64,000 nt of DNA from Amblyornis subalaris (taxonomy: Eukaryota; Chordata; Aves; Passeriformes; Ptilonorhynchidae): positions 6,817,127 to 6,881,126 of the forward strand of contig JACAXG010000031.1 in NCBI GenBank assembly GCA_018881555.1, written 5' to 3'. The position numbers and the translations under genes were made by a program. Positions 34,201 to 46,300 of the stretch are shown here, piece by piece; within the stretch, counting starts at the first letter, position 1, and each line of letters starts with the position of its first letter. Under the pieces are notes generated by a model. The model worked only from the letters and a program-made list of their open reading frames with translations. It was not told the origin of the DNA and ran no database searches.

Positions 34201-36065
34201 TTCTGAAGTAGATATCCCTCCTCTCTTAGAAGTCCTTTTCAGCACTAAAACATAGTGTTAGGTTTTCCTAGAAATCAAGGAGTTTTTGGGTAAGTTTCCA
34301 GGATCGAATAAATTGTTCTCTGTCTTCCTAACTATATTGAGCACACTTCTGTCCATTGTTTTTCTTTGTCATTGTGCCTTTTAATGAAATATATGGGGTT
34401 TAAAATCTCAGCTGAAAGGATTGGGGCAGGGGTGCAAGCAAGTTCACTCCTAAAACTATTGAATCTCTAAAAAAGCTTTCTGTGGCCTTTAGCAAGAGTG
34501 GAAACTTGTGAAAAGGGTACTGTTCAGAGGTGAAATATTCTGAAATCAATACTGATACTGAAATCAAGGTGGGTGCCAACAAGACTTTCCTGAATTTTAA
34601 AGAACCTTCTACCTGTCCTCTTCTGTCTGTATCGCAGTGTAAGAAATCTTTGCTTCCGTAGGAAGCAACTTCATTTCAACCCAGGGCTATATGCTTTGTG
34701 TGTTATCTATTCCTAATACAGTTTCAACAGTATGTGCAGCTTATATCCACGGTAGCCATCTATCACTTGAAAGAAGGCTTTAATTAACAGAACCCTAATT
34801 TTAATGAGGTACTGAGCCATGATCTTGTAAATTCTGTGGCACAGAGAATCACTTAGTTCAGGTTCGCTTGTAACAATCCTCAGCAGCACAGTGTGTTTTA
34901 TGACTGTTTAACAGATTTTGATGTTAATCTAGGAACCCTTTCTGGAGCAACTGCATTCTTTACCTTGTAAGCATATTTTGAATTAATTGTGTTTTTACAT
35001 CAACTGTTACTTGCCTTCGGATCAAAATGTCTGGTATGTCTGAACTATTCACCCTGGGCCTCCAAGGGGATTCAGTGCTCTCAAATCCTTTCCAAAAGTG
35101 TCTTTGCTGCACTACCTAGGCCAGGGTAGGTATTGTTTTCGCAGAAACCACTCGCGTTTAACAACTGCAGCAAAGTAAACAGGTTATGCCGTGTCCCTTA
35201 TCTCCTCCTCCTGTGAGTTCAGGAATGTGCTGTGCGGGAGCAAAGGGCAGTGTCGGTGGTGTGGCTGATGCCCTGGCTGGGATGCGCTAANTTAAACGCG
35301 CTGCGCTTGACACAGGACCCGAAGGTGGGAAGTGAGGCATCCTCACATTTCCGTATCCTCATGTCTGAGCCAGCCCGTCACTGGTCCTCGACTGATCCAA
35401 AGTGACAGCAGCATGCTGGGCTGCTTTAACCTGTAATGAGCTCTCCTCGCTCCCGAGGGGCCATTCCAGCATGCTGGAGACAGAAACACATATATGCAAG
35501 ATCCCTTTCCCTGAAAATGCTGCGCGGGGCGAAGATGGTGGCTCTGCAGCAGTGTGAAAATGTTCCCTTTGTGGGAGGGATGGCCCTGGGGCAGCAGTGC
35601 CTGCTGCTTTCCCTGCTGTTTCCCAGAGCTCTCGCTAAGCAGAGCACATAGGGGAATTTAAGAATGAATCCCCGTGTGAAGGTTTTTTTTCCCCTCTTTT
35701 GAAGTATTATCACTTACAGGAAGACATTCAGGTTGTTGTGAATGTTTTTTTAATGGGGACATTATAAAGACAGGGCTCCCTCATGGAACCAAGAACCAGA
35801 AATGTTGAAATAGTTCCCTGACAATGGAAATAGAGCACCATTCTGACAGATTTTGAACACTAAGTATACAGCTGTTTATCCATAGCAAAATAGGAAAGTC
35901 ATAAGGGTCAAAGCATAGGACACACTTTTTCAGGTAATAATCATGCATTAAACTAAATTTTTATTATTTTGTTGTGAATAATCCAAATGACCCACAATTT
36001 AACTGTTTTTTAAAAATAATGGTGAACCTTTAGTAGGATTTTTTAAAAAGACTGAGTGGACTCAA
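31259..36065. other. Intronic DNA; GC-rich patch near the right end, otherwise nothing recognised
   Basis: Mostly AT-rich with short frames. 32620-32720 is dense in CTAATTGG/GCTAATTG motifs. The GC-rich patch at 35200-35650 is listed separately. Confidence 0.5.
35200..35650. promoter_or_regulatory. GC/CpG-rich patch with twin palindromes (possible regulatory element)
   Basis: Against AT-rich surroundings this patch is clearly GC-richer with clustered CpGs (AAACGCGCTGCGCTTGAC, CTCGCTCCCGAGG, GCTGCGCGGGGCGAAGATGG). CAGCATGCTG occurs twice as a perfect palindrome (35409-35418 and 35467-35476). GCGAAGATGGTGGC is close to a YY1-like core. The opposed 71- and 95-codon frames are probably by-products of base composition. 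A regulatory role is inference only. Confidence 0.3.
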
Positions 36066-36772
36066 AAAAGTTTGGGGTTGGGGAAGGGTCCTTAAAGACC
36101 ATCTAGTTCCGACCTACTTGTCCTGGGCAGGGACACGTTTCCCTACACCAGGTCATTCAAAGCTCCATCCAGCCTGGCCTTGAACACTTCCAGGGANGGG
36201 GCATCCACATCTTTTCTGGGCAACCTGTGCCAGTGCTTCACCACCCTCACAGTGAAGAATTTCTTCCCAGTTTCTAATCTAAACCTATCCCTTCAATTTG
36301 TAGCCACTCCCACTTGTCCTATTATTCCGTGCCCTTTAGGCACTGAAAGAGGCTCTAAGGACTCCCTGGAGCCTTCTCTTCTGCAGGCTGAACAACCCCA
36401 ACTCTCTCAGCCTGTCTTCAAAAAAGAGGTGCTCCAGCCCTCTGAGCATCTTCATGGTCCTCCTCTGCACTCACCTCAATGTGCCCACGTCCTTATGTTG
36501 GGACCCCAGATCTGGGTGCAGCACTACAGGTGGGTCTCACCAGAGTGGAGTGGGGGGCAGAATCCCCCCCTCACCTGCTGCTCACAGTGCTTTGGATGCA
36601 GCCCTGTGCGGGACACAGGTTGATTTCTGAGTTGCCAGTGCACATTGCTGGGTCACAGTGAGTTTCTCACCCACCAAAACCCCTAATTCCTTCTTTTCAG
36701 GGATGTTCTTATTCTGTTCTACACCCAGCCTGTACTTGTTCTTGGGATTATGCTGACCCATGTGCAGGAAAT
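36066..36772 (-). mobile_element. CR1 LINE 3' fragment (~700 bp), antisense; longest in the window
   Basis: Left to right it reads as the reverse complement of CR1 from near its 3' end: TTAAAGACCATCTAGTTCCG, GGCCTTGAACACTTCCAGGG, ACCCTCACAGTGAAGAATTT, GAGCCTTCTCTTCTGCAGGC, TGAACAACCCCAACTCTCTC, AGGTGCTCCAGCCCTCTGAG, GTGGGTCTCACCAGAGTGGA, and finally CAGCCTGTACTTGTTCTTGG. It covers the C-terminal end of the LINE reverse-transcriptase reading frame and the 3' UTR, with frameshifts and stops. The last bases of the 3' end are eroded (AAAAAGTTTGGGGTTGG for AGAATGGTTTGGGTTGG). The 147-codon + frame at 36180-36623 is its antisense shadow. Confidence 0.96.
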
Positions 36773-39700
36773 ATGTTTTTAGCAAATTGATATGTTATTT
36801 AATATCTTACTGACTTACCATTCACTTCTGTGAGCACAGCATTCACACATGAAGTGTGAATTTTTGTTTGCATTTTTAAAAAATCTGCATTTCATAAGAT
36901 TGGAGTTCAGCATAATTATTTGACTTCCCCATCAACTTCTATTTCATATCATCAAGGAGCTCCACTTCCAGAATTTAGCTTTTGTTCAAATTATTAGTAA
37001 ATTGTTTTGTAGTAAGATCAGCAAATGATAAGAATAATTTTATTTGAATCTAAGTAATCTTCCTATTCAAGGACTGTTGAAAGAAAACTTAAATTAGCAT
37101 TCAAGTTACAGATCAGACTTTGGGTTTTTTAAGTGGTGTTGCATTTTTGTTGTCTTGTCCTATTCACGTTGTGATGAGAATGTAGAATTAGACCTTCTGG
37201 TACCTGTGGTTTGTACCACAAATAAATGTAATTCCACCTAACTTGTTCATCAGCTGGTAATTGAAAACATCAACAATGGTTTCCACTTTAGTCACAAGCT
37301 CCAACAGTTTTGTTTGTGGGTTGTTTTTTTTTTTTCCCTCCAGAATTTAGCAGAAGTGAATGTGCATTTACTTTGGCAATACCATTTCAAGGGATGTTAC
37401 TAGGAACTCCTTTTTGGAAGCATCAGTGTGCTCTTCTTGGACCTGAACCCTTGCTGAACACTTAGAGCTACTCAACTAGTTTTTACTATCTGTTGTCCTG
37501 TAAAGTAATAAATGGCCCAAATTTTCTACACACTAATTAAAATTCCATTTCTCATGAATTCCTTAATTGAGAGCAAGTCATTATGTGCTTTGTTGATTCT
37601 TAAGTGCAAAGATAATTGCAATGGGCAGCATGAAAGTGGTTTGATTATTGCCTGTCGACTCTTGTGAATTCTAATAGGTCTAATTGCATAGCATCAATTC
37701 ATCATCTCAGCATCACTTTTTATTATTAGCTCTCTGAATTGTAATGTGCTCATAAAGAAGTGTAGTAGTATATCAAGGATGACATGGTACCTGGCCTATT
37801 GTAATTTTCCTTCCTTTCCTAATGTTACTGTTGAAATTAGAAGTTTATTATATAGTCCTCCTTTCCAGAAACTACTTTAAAATTTTTCTTCATGAAGAAA
37901 AAGATACTGTCTTCCTCTGAATTTGCATTTATAATTTCTTTGCTAAATGATAGTCAGTCTTATTTTTTTACTTTTCTAAATCGTTCCCATAAATCCTGAC
38001 CATAATGTGATGGCTGCGAAATATCTATCAAAAGCTTTATGACAGAGTTCTGTGTTATTGCTGAGCATTATTTAAATGATAAGGACTCTAATGAGGTGAA
38101 GTTCCCAACAAAACTTCTATTGGTTGAAAAGCAGGAGAAAAGGAGAGCTTGGTTATATAAGAATTCAATTCTGTGGGAATTTGGGAAGGGTGGATTGGTT
38201 TTGTGGGGTGTCCTTTTTTTTTTTTCCCCCCCCTTTGTTTTTTGTCCCTAAAGCCAAGGGTATCAGTTTAGAAAATCTTAAAGATGGCTGAAGATAGCTA
38301 GAGAGGAAAGCACAATATTTTAACTAAAGGTTATGAGGTTCTGGATTAGAAAGTTTTAATAGGTTATACTGCAAATATGCAGAAAAATCCTAGCTTCTGT
38401 GAAAGATGAAGTTTCTACTAAGCCAAATATTTAAATTACAAACCATGAACACTATCAGCACTAACATGGGAAAAAAGTTTCCTTTTGAATTTGTTTAATA
38501 ATGAAAAGGTGCCTTTGTGCTTACACTGAAGTTTTTTCCTTTTCTAAAACTTCAAAGTGTAGTGGAATCATCATCCAAGATTCCTCATTCTTGGCCTCTT
38601 CCGTCAAGTTCAAAGCCCCAACAGCCAGTGCTGCAACGTGATTTTCCAAATCACACCCCAGCCCAGGTGGGTCTTAACACCTCACTGTGTAAATGGCACT
38701 AGTGAAGCAATTGGATTTACCTTTCTCAGTGTGTTGCCTTCAGGCCCAGGATTCACGTTGAAAACACTCACATGGGTNAGGTCAGGTTGTTTGCCATTAT
38801 TAGTATCGAGCATTTGGCTTGCTTTGAAAATGTGCAGTGGTGTCACAAGAACATGTGAAAGCACATGTCTATGTTTGATTTTCTTTCCTGCTGTCTTGCC
38901 CAACATGTTTTTGGTTGCTTGACTGTATGTTGCTCAGCAGGCAAGGTCAGCCAAATGGTTTGCTGCTTCANGTGCTCTGATTTCTAGCATTTTGTGAACA
39001 ATAAGAGATGACATTATTCTTGAAGCAATTGCTTTCACTGTGAAAATACCAGTTTGTCTTTCCGATAACCCACGCAAGGGAAAACAGCACTGTGAATTAC
39101 AACTTTGCACGTGGACTTCTAAAAAGTCCCCCTAATCCTCAGGCTGATGTTCAAGTGGGTAATGTGATTTTGCAGACATTTCCTCTTTTCCTAGAGAAAA
39201 GATGCATTGAGCTTGTGGGCACTGCGGGTGGCAAAATAACCATTTTGCTTAATACCAAGTGCAGTGAAAGTTCCAAATATTTTTCTCCATATGGTTTCCC
39301 AGAAACTGAGCAGTTACCCTCAGCAAGGGACAGTCTTGGGTTTGGAAATGGCACGTTGTTCTGACACTTGTTACCCTCACAAGTATTGCCATCTCCACAT
39401 TGGGTTTTTTNCAAAGGTATTGCTGTGTTTACGAATTATTGCTGCCATTTCTAGCTCCACTCATTCTGGTTCCCAGTCCCTAAACCCCAGTATCCTGTTT
39501 GAGCGACTTGAGTTGGAAATTCTCCAGTTGTGATTATTGTGAAAAGCTTGTGACAGGCTAGTGGCATGCTACAATATTACTGAGCGCATAAGTTGACTTT
39601 ATTTACATCTGTGTTTCTTTTACAGAAAGTCAAAGCTCAAGACTGTCTTTCAGCAGCTCTTTTAGCTCATTACATGACTTTCCAGAAGGTTGTTCAAGTA

Positions 39701-42700
39701 CATTTTTCTCAACTGAGCTGAACAAGAGGTGACACGAGTGTTTCTCCAAGGGCTCTTCCTAGTGACATTGACACGGAGAACATTAGCAGTGCAATAAGCC
39801 TCAGCAAGTTGCTAACAGTTCACTTTGCAATACATTTTTTTATCTTGGGGAAAAAAAAAGTTTCCCTGTTTCTTATTTTGGTATGTTTGATCATGCTGTA
39901 AATTCAACTGTTTACAACTTACGCTGATGCACAACACTCTCAAGATGTTTGTCAAAGCTTGTTTTTCACTTGGAACCACAGGAGCATTACATATTGNGTG
40001 AAATATCATACCACAATTTTTGCTAAATATCCTTGTTGGATGCATTTCATGTTTCTACTTAGCTTTTGTGTCTGCCAGCGATTCTGAGCATGTTGCTGAA
40101 GACTTTTAGCTCCTTTCCACCTCAGTGGTGCTTGCCTGTGGTGTTGGTGTGCTGAGCTGCAATGTAAGCAGGCAGCTTCTGTACCACAGCTGGCCAGTAG
40201 CCTGGCTGAGCTGATCACAATCCGTGAGGGTGTGTATATGCCTTAATGAGAAGTATTGCTCAGTTAGATGTTGTGATGTGAACACAATNCAGAGAGTAGA
40301 TGGAGTAAAGATAGGGTGGTGTTTTCTTGTCATTTTCTATCCTCTCCTCTGGTACCTTTCTCAGCTGGAAGGCTGAAGAGATCAGATGATTTCGATGCGA
40401 TGCTCAAGGTATCTCTGAAAGCTCAGTTCTGAAAGAAAACTGGTAGAAGCAGAGCCAGCATTAAGGGCAGAGCACTGTGGCCAGGAGCAGCCATGTTAGC
40501 CAGAACAAGTTTCTTTGTCCCCTTGCCTGCCATGAGTCACATCCTGCTGCCCTGTCAGTGGAGGTATGAACTGAAGGGAAAATTTTAAACTTGGGGTCAA
40601 ATTTAAGGAGTTCTGAGAACAAGCAAGATGCAGCAAGTCATGGTTGTGTCCCGTTTCCACTGTGCAAAGGCTCTGGTTGGCTGAGCGTGTGTGGAACAAG
40701 ATGGTGTTAGGGCAATCTTACCTCCACCATACCCCTGCTCACCCAAGCAAACAGGCTGCTCTCAGTCTTGATTCAAGACTTACATTTACTTAGTTCTGCT
40801 AAAATAATAGTTGGATTTATTAACAATATAAATTAGTCTCTTTGCTGTTTTTGTTTGAAGTATTCAGAGAAATAATAGCTGTTTATTACAAAGCATGCAG
40901 GTAGCAGGGTTGAAGCACTGAAGTTCTTCTCTAGATCTGTTATTTTTTTCTCTGTTGTGTATCTATAGCATAGTCTGTGCAGACACATGTCTTTATATTT
41001 CCTCTTCCCTCTATGAACAGGCTTGCTTGTGCCCTACCCCCATCATCTGCTGGGTTTGCTTTTAGGATGGATTGCGGAGCACTGGATTCCGAGTGCTAAT
41101 ATTTGTCTCGTTGCCAGCTGATGAAACTAAGCTATCTTTCAAACTAGAGAGCATCTCTGGGGAAGAGGCGGGGGGAAACAGTCAAAGGAATTTATCTTGG
41201 CATGTACTGCATTCTCACAGCTTGGTGTCTGGAATATGTTGATATCAGGAGGGTGCTTTACTGTGGTTTCAGCCACCTAAAATTAAAATACAATTGATGA
41301 TAGAAAGTGAGATTCCTCTTCTAGGCAAGAAGTCTCANGCTACAGTTCAAAGAGCTGTCCAGTTACTTCACTTATCACACTTGTATGAAGCAATTAAAGT
41401 GGCACTGCCAACTTGAAATCTAGTCAGCTTTTAAAAATGAGTTGAGCTTACTTTTGGATGCTGCATCATATGTCTCTGTTTCCATTGACTGTGTTTGACT
41501 GAGTTTGGGAGAGAGGTGGCGATAGTAAATTTAATTTTTTCCTCTTTTTTTTTGTTTTGTGATGGGTTCATAGGTATAGCAGGGAAAACCATCTCTAAAG
41601 GAACGGACTGTAGACAAAGATCTGTGAAATGTAGCTTGCTAAAAGCACAGAAGAGAAATGCTTAAGGTCAAATAAATTAGAGACTGTGTTTTTCTTGTGA
41701 AAGTAAAGAGGTAATAAAAGTGAGATTTTTCAGTGATGCCCTTTAAAAGATGAAATTATAAGTGTGCATTCCTTCATCCTGAGGGTGTGCTGTGATTTCC
41801 TTTGCTGGTGTTTGGATCCTCACTACCTTTAAGCAGTAGTCTTACCGATTTCTGTGAGATTTCTCCCAGGCTTGGAAGCAGTCTGCCAGTTTGGAGCTAT
41901 AAACACTGTGTTTATTGCTATGAGGAAAATACAGTATTCTCTGTATAGAATGAAGACCTGTAGCACAGTTCACGTGAATCCTCAGCTCTGTCTTTTTTAA
42001 CCTGGGATTTAATGTATTTTAAAAAATATTTAATGGTTTCAGTCTTTTAATTTCTAACCTTCTCCTCCTTCTGCACCCACTTGGATTTGGGAGGTGATAA
42101 ATGGTACTAAGAGGCTGCACAAAGCTCTTCTATCTGTATTGCAAGAGCTGTATTGTATTGTTTGTGGCAAGGAAAATACTGAACTTTCCTTGCCTGGTTT
42201 CCAATGTTCAGACTTGAAAGTTAATCAGGCTGATTTAGCTGCCACCGGTTTCTTTAGAAGATACATGGAGAACCTGTAATTTTATCACCTTTTTCTGTTT
42301 TTCTTAAAGAAGACAAGCAAAATCCTTAGCAAAGCATCTATTTTCTGCTGTGAGGGATATGTAGATTAGAGAAGTGTCAAATGAAAAAGATGTGCTCCAA
42401 TTTCTGAGGTGAAAGAAGTTTGTTTCTCCTCAAGAAAACATATAGTAAATGAAAAAAACAAAAGTGATAACCTTTTGTAATGTGCTGCCCTTAAGGAACA
42501 AATGCACCAGTGAAGCTATGAATATAATAAATTTGTCTTTGAAACCCTAAGTCACACTTTGCCTCTTGAAGAAGCCTATATAACTTCCCTTTAAGGAAAC
42601 AATTCTTTCAGTCTGATTTTCAAACACCTTTTTACCTGAAGTGATCTGATTAAAAAATTTGTATCCCTTCAATGGGCAGATAAAACCAATACTGGCAGTT

Positions 42701-43315
42701 TCGCTTGTTTCACCTGAGGTTATTTTGCTGCTAATATGTGATTAAGGGTTGTTTAGTTTGGTCTTCTGATAACTTTCTGCTATAGTCACCAGTCCTTTCA
42801 AATGAAGATCAGTGTTTTGTAAGCTTTTATGCCGATATTCTTAAATCCTACATGAAGGACAAATAATTTGAGTAATTCAATCGTTTCATGAAGGGGAAGA
42901 AAGCCTTGAAGTATTGGTGCAGCATCTGGGAACCTGCTCATATATAAGATACCCCACGGCCATGGCAAACATGACATGTTGGATTGTTTTCTTAGTTTCT
43001 TGAGATGCCTTCCTTTGTTTCAGCATCTCTACAATGAACCTGATGGAATAATAAAGAGCATTTTAATAAGAAATGCTAGAAGTTATCTAAAAAGAATTTG
43101 TACATGAAAAATCCTTAAAATGGGAAATAAAGAGCTTTTGCTGTGGCTTTTTGTTAAATTATCAGAGCACTCTGTAGCACTGTTCAGCACTGGGAGGAAA
43201 GTAGAAGAATTGCAGTTCTGAGTGTTAATCTTTTCTGGATAAAAGTAGTCTGGTACTATTCTTTTGTAGTGAGGCTGAGTGAGATTTTTTGTGGATTTTC
43301 TTTTGTGGATAGTCA
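36773..43315. other. Intronic DNA; possible conserved AT-rich block, T12C8 tract
   Basis: No repeat family was recognised. 37480-37790 has the look of a vertebrate conserved non-coding block (many TAATT and ATTGCA-type motifs). T12C8 lies at 38214-38233. Small overlapping frames near 38517-39533 and 39812-40333 are unrecognised. Confidence 0.45.
38214..38233. repeat. T12C8 homopyrimidine tract
   Basis: Twelve T followed by eight C, continuing into CCTTTGTTTTTTGTCCC-type pyrimidine-rich sequence. Confidence 0.9.
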
Positions 43316-43375
43316 GGTTTTTTGGGTTTGTTTTTGTTTTGGTTTGGTTTTTTTTGTTTTGTTGTTTTTTGTTTT
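43316..43375. repeat. 60-bp G/T-only tract
   Basis: Sixty consecutive bases contain only G and T: runs of T broken by single, paired or triple G, made of irregular GTTTT/GGTTT units. It looks like an expanded low-complexity GTTT-type repeat. Confidence 0.9.
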
Positions 43376-46300
43376 CCCTATGTCCTAAAGGGCATATTTA
43401 TGCTTCAACTATGCAATACACCAGCAGAGGTAACAAAATTCACTTTAACAGAACCAGGTTGGACACTGAGAACAGATGAAGTGTGACAAGGGGCCCATGC
43501 TTTGAGAAGCTGAGAACATTAATTAGCTCACTTCTGATTTCAGTACCTCTGTAATTAATCCAATTCCAAAACTAGAACTGAAATTAACCCCCATTTGCAT
43601 TTTTAGGACTTGATTTGTGTTNTATGTTTTTTTGAGTAATACTTGCAAGATTCTCTATTGAATCAAGAATCAAGTGGGGTTAAATATCCTTGAATTTACA
43701 TGGCTGTTTTCTATCCTTCACCAGGCTGTGTATTTTGGTGTACATTTTTTGTGGAATTGTAGTCTGAAACTCTCTCTTCGTGTCTGAAGAATAAACACTC
43801 TCAATTTAGGGCAACCAAATTTATTTTTGAGTGTTGAAAAGCCTTTTGACTTATCAAATGAGTTAAACCCAAACTCACTCGCAAACACCTTCTGCTGTTC
43901 AATATAGTGAAAATAGAGAATGTTTGTGGTTCATGCTTTCCTATGTGTAGCAAACATAAACCAAAACACAGATTAACACATTTTTGTCTAGAGCCTTGTC
44001 CACTTGCAAAGAATAATAGTCAATGAAAGGTGGAGAGCACTGCTTGGGTCAAGGGAGTCACTTGGTATGTGTTTCATGAGCCCCTTGATGAGGAGGAGGC
44101 TTGGCCAAACTCCTCTGCTGCTACAGCAAAGTGAGGTTTGCCCTAGTGTGTGGAGGAGAAAATCTGCTTAGGGCAGCATAATTTCATCTCTTCTGGTTTT
44201 CTTAGGTATAGTAAGATCTTCATTTGGATAGGAAGGTAGGGAACAAGGATAACATTTGAACATTCCTGCTTCAAATTCTTCTAGTCCAAGTTGAAAAAGA
44301 AACCAGAATTAACAAGTCGTGAATGTCATAATTTCATGTTCAGTCATGTCATGTTCATCTCATGTTCATTCGTATCACCCTGTGAATATCCCAAGTGGAG
44401 CCGTTGCCTTTTAGCTTTACACGTAGGCAATTATTTCCGTGGAAGTTGTGGGGCCGTCTGTCTAGCTGCTGCTTTGACATCTGTCATCATGGCACTAAAT
44501 TGCTTTGTAAAACCTATTACTTTGGGATATAGTATAGTGTCTCTTAATTGCACCACTTGCTTCTCCTCCCTGAACAGAGCCTACTTTTGTTTCTGACGTT
44601 AATGGTGAGGCCCTGATGGCAGAGCGATGCTGTAAGTTCATTGATGGGAGGGGGAACTGCTCTGGGATTACACAGACATACTTGGGCCTTGTATTTTATG
44701 ACAAGCATGAGTGCCAAAAAGGCTTGGGCTTTGACTTGTGTGACTTAATTCTCTGGCCGACTGTCGAGGCAGTGGTGTAACCATTGCGAACAAGCTCTCT
44801 GTGTTTTTCAGCTTCCCACAGATGCCGAGCGATCATGCCCTGCTAAATGCAGCCTATTGAGCACAAACTCCTGCGGCTCCCTGAAGGATCTCTCAGGCTC
44901 AGCAAATCCTTTGCCTCTCCCTCTGGGAATATTGTTTTCTGACTGCCTGTGCTGTCTCGTAGTTAGGATATACACCTAACCCACAACGAGGGATGCTGGT
45001 TAATAATTTACAGTAAATATATTCTTTACCTTTCCTTGGCAGACAATGCCATTTAGGTGAAAAATGGCTTAAATATTTTACACGAATGACTTCTACATAT
45101 CATAGCTTTTGCAGCTAATGAAACATTTTTTTTGTGTGTTCACACAAAACAGCTAATTAATCACTGAAGGCAGCTATAAAAGGTACAAAGTTCAGATTGA
45201 GCAGTGCTTATTGCCTCAAGCCTAAAAACCTGAGACTGGCTCTTTAACTGCTGCTAAACACAATATACCTATATGAAGCAAAGAAATGCTTTCGAACTGA
45301 GGAGGTGTATCATATGTAGTCACACACAGCATTCTGTGATTTATAAAAGATGTCTTACATTTATAATATTCAACTCTGCTAATCTACTTTTGGAGACACA
45401 AAATTAGACTGTGGTCCTGTGGGATTCATTTAAGCTGAACTTAAATTAACAGTTGTTTGTTGCACACTGAAAATGCACATTTTATGTGCAAGTGCATGTA
45501 GCTAGAAATAGAAAATGAACAACCTGAGCAATTTGTATACCAAAGCATTAGGCTGCACACATTCCTGAAGAATAGGGTTAGTCAGTAGGTATGAATACCT
45601 GGAGGTAATTCCATTTCCCACCAAATGAACCTCAGCTATCCCTTTTCAGCACCAATATGGAGGTGCTTATTGTGTAAATCAACTGATAACATTTACAAAT
45701 GGAGCCCTTAACAGCCTGAGTTTTTGTCAGTTTTTTTTCAATTCAATGGCACACGCAACATGCTGCCCTCCTTCTTGAAATTCATAGGGTTCCTGCTGTG
45801 ACTGACAGGGCACAGCTTCATTATGCAGTTGGCTGGATGGGCCGCTCATGGCTATGAATGCGTGAATGGGGTGAATGAGAGAAATGTGTAATTGATTCTG
45901 GCCGTGGTTCATTAATGGTGTGAATGCACCACACTCGCATCTGTAAGGGGAGGAATGTGAGAAACTTATTTGTACTTTTTCAGTTGCTTGGAAAATCTCA
46001 CAGTGCTAATATTTTTGCCATGTAGTGTCACTTTTTCGGAGAACAAGGGAAGAGTAAATTACATCGAAAATAATTTACATCAGTCCTCCAGGCTGATTTT
46101 TGAAGCACAATCACTTCTCTTCATCCTTTTCAACTGGAAGTTGTGTTTTGTCTTTGCCCATGCTGCTCTGCCCTTTCTCCATAGCAGTGCAGTTAGAAAG
46201 TCATGTGAGAAACAGCATGTTAAGGTGTATAGACTGACTTTTTTAAGAAAAAAGACCAGAGAAAACAAGCCTCATTGGCTTTTTTACACATAAAGTTTGT

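Noticed and set aside
36180..36661. 147- and 60-codon + strand frames with protein-like Pro/Leu-rich sequence
   Set aside because: They are antisense translations of the CR1 copy at 36066-36772; the DNA matches CR1 along its length.
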